Positions 63,521 to 64,000 of a stretch of DNA of 64,000 nt are shown one piece after another. The position numbers were made by a program, and so were the translations under genes. Numbering within the stretch: the stretch's first letter is position 1; the number at the start of each line of letters is the position of its first letter. The DNA comes from Noviherbaspirillum galbum (GTDB taxonomy: Bacteria; Pseudomonadota; Gammaproteobacteria; Burkholderiales; Burkholderiaceae_D): the NCBI RefSeq assembly GCF_010974945.1, contig NZ_JAAIVB010000012.1, forward strand, positions 1 through 64,000, read 5' to 3'. Under the pieces are notes generated by a model. That model had not been told where the DNA came from, did no database searches, and was given only the letters and a program-made list of their open reading frames with translations.

Positions 63521-64000
63521 ATGCATCTCGACAATCCCCTCTCCGACAAGGAATTCCAGGAACTCGACCAGTTCCTGCTCTCCGACCGCTGCGCCGACGA
63601 CGGCATGACCATGGACTCCCTGCACGGCTTCCTCACCGCGCTGGCGATCGGTCCGGAAGAGGTGCCGATGGCAGAGTGGCTGCCGGTGGTCTGGGGATCT
63701 GCCGGCGAGAAAGGCCCCGCTTTCAAGACGCCCAAGGAACAGCAGCGCATCGTCGGCCTGATCGGCCGTTTCATGAATGAAATCCTGATGACCTTCGACG
63801 TCGCCCCCAAGGATTTCGAACCGCTCTACTGCGAGTTCGAGGAAAACGGCAAGACCCTGATCGATGGCGAGGGCTGGGCCTGGGGTTTCTGGGAAGGCAT
63901 GCAATTGCGCGCCGACGCCTGGGAACCGCTGTGGGAATCCCCGCTGGCCGACATGGCCAGGCCGATCGTCCTGCTCGGCGCGGAGGAGATCGAGGAAGAC
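63521..64000 (+). CDS. UPF0149 (YecA/YgfB) family protein, truncated by the window end
   Basis: First 160 residues of a UPF0149/YecA-type protein of unknown role. MHLDNPLSDKEFQELDQFLL and the hallmark MTMDSLHGFLTALAIGPEEV near residues 29-48, then a helical region with WGFWEGMQLRADAWEPLW. The C-terminus, which in some members carries a SEC-C zinc motif, is outside the window. It starts after the pilus terminator, so it is a separate transcript. Confidence 0.88.
   Translation, partial: MHLDNPLSDKEFQELDQFLLSDRCADDGMTMDSLHGFLTALAIGPEEVPMAEWLPVVWGSAGEKGPAFKTPKEQQRIVGLIGRFMNEILMTFDVAPKDFEPLYCEFEENGKTLIDGEGWAWGFWEGMQLRADAWEPLWESPLADMARPIVLLGAEEIEED

Overview
The window is about 64 kb of GC-rich DNA from a betaproteobacterium, most likely of the order Burkholderiales and plausibly Oxalobacteraceae-like. 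The grounds are gene content and order: glyA-nrdR, ribD-ribE-ribBA-ribH-nusB, tolQRAB-pal-cpoB, an arginine succinyltransferase pathway with split AruF/AruG subunits, a ~180 kDa NAD-glutamate dehydrogenase, and PilY1-type pilus clusters. Almost everything is dense chromosomal coding sequence. No phage, insertion sequence, rRNA or CRISPR array was seen.

Layout. (1) 1-4.8 kb: 5' part of dnaX, SRP RNA, ubiD, an AT-rich gap, and a membrane-anchored lytic transglycosylase. (2) 4.8-17.9 kb, minus strand: glyA (behind a ZTP riboswitch), nrdR, a six-gene minor pilin/PilY1 cluster, then the riboflavin genes, nusB and an aminotransferase. The pilus cluster sits between nrdR and ribD, which are neighbours in many proteobacteria. 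(3) 18-25.2 kb, plus strand: a YdfG-like dehydrogenase, ybgC-tolQRAB-pal-cpoB, tRNA-Lys with a consensus promoter and terminator, and a SRAP/YedK protein. (4) 25.2-38.9 kb: pyk, then the least ordinary region: a tail-anchored unknown, an orphan flhD directly behind mazEF, a zinc-ribbon membrane protein, an L,D-transpeptidase/TPR pair with related C-terminal domains, a 1409-residue membrane-anchored coiled-coil protein with a 98-residue repeat, and a divergent HPt/receiver pair. (5) 38.9-54.7 kb, minus strand: amino-acid catabolism, with a putative lysine dehydrogenase and aldehyde dehydrogenase followed by astC-aruF-aruG-astD-astB-gdhB-astE; an Lrp/AsnC regulator is divergent from the first gene. 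(6) 54.8-64 kb: a small unknown, srkA, a second complete minor pilin cluster ending in a full-length PilY1, and the start of a UPF0149 protein.

How it fits together: region 5 turns arginine (and probably lysine) into glutamate, succinate and 2-aminoadipate, and the embedded gdhB can feed the glutamate to 2-oxoglutarate. The two pilus clusters encode the same six kinds of protein in circularly permuted order; only the second encodes a PilY1 with a von Willebrand-type N-terminus and an intact calcium loop. The best candidates for undescribed biology are the coiled-coil/HPt-REC/L,D-transpeptidase neighbourhood (28-39 kb) and the mazE-mazF-flhD unit. Starts were chosen by ribosome-binding site and family alignment from memory; no database search was possible.
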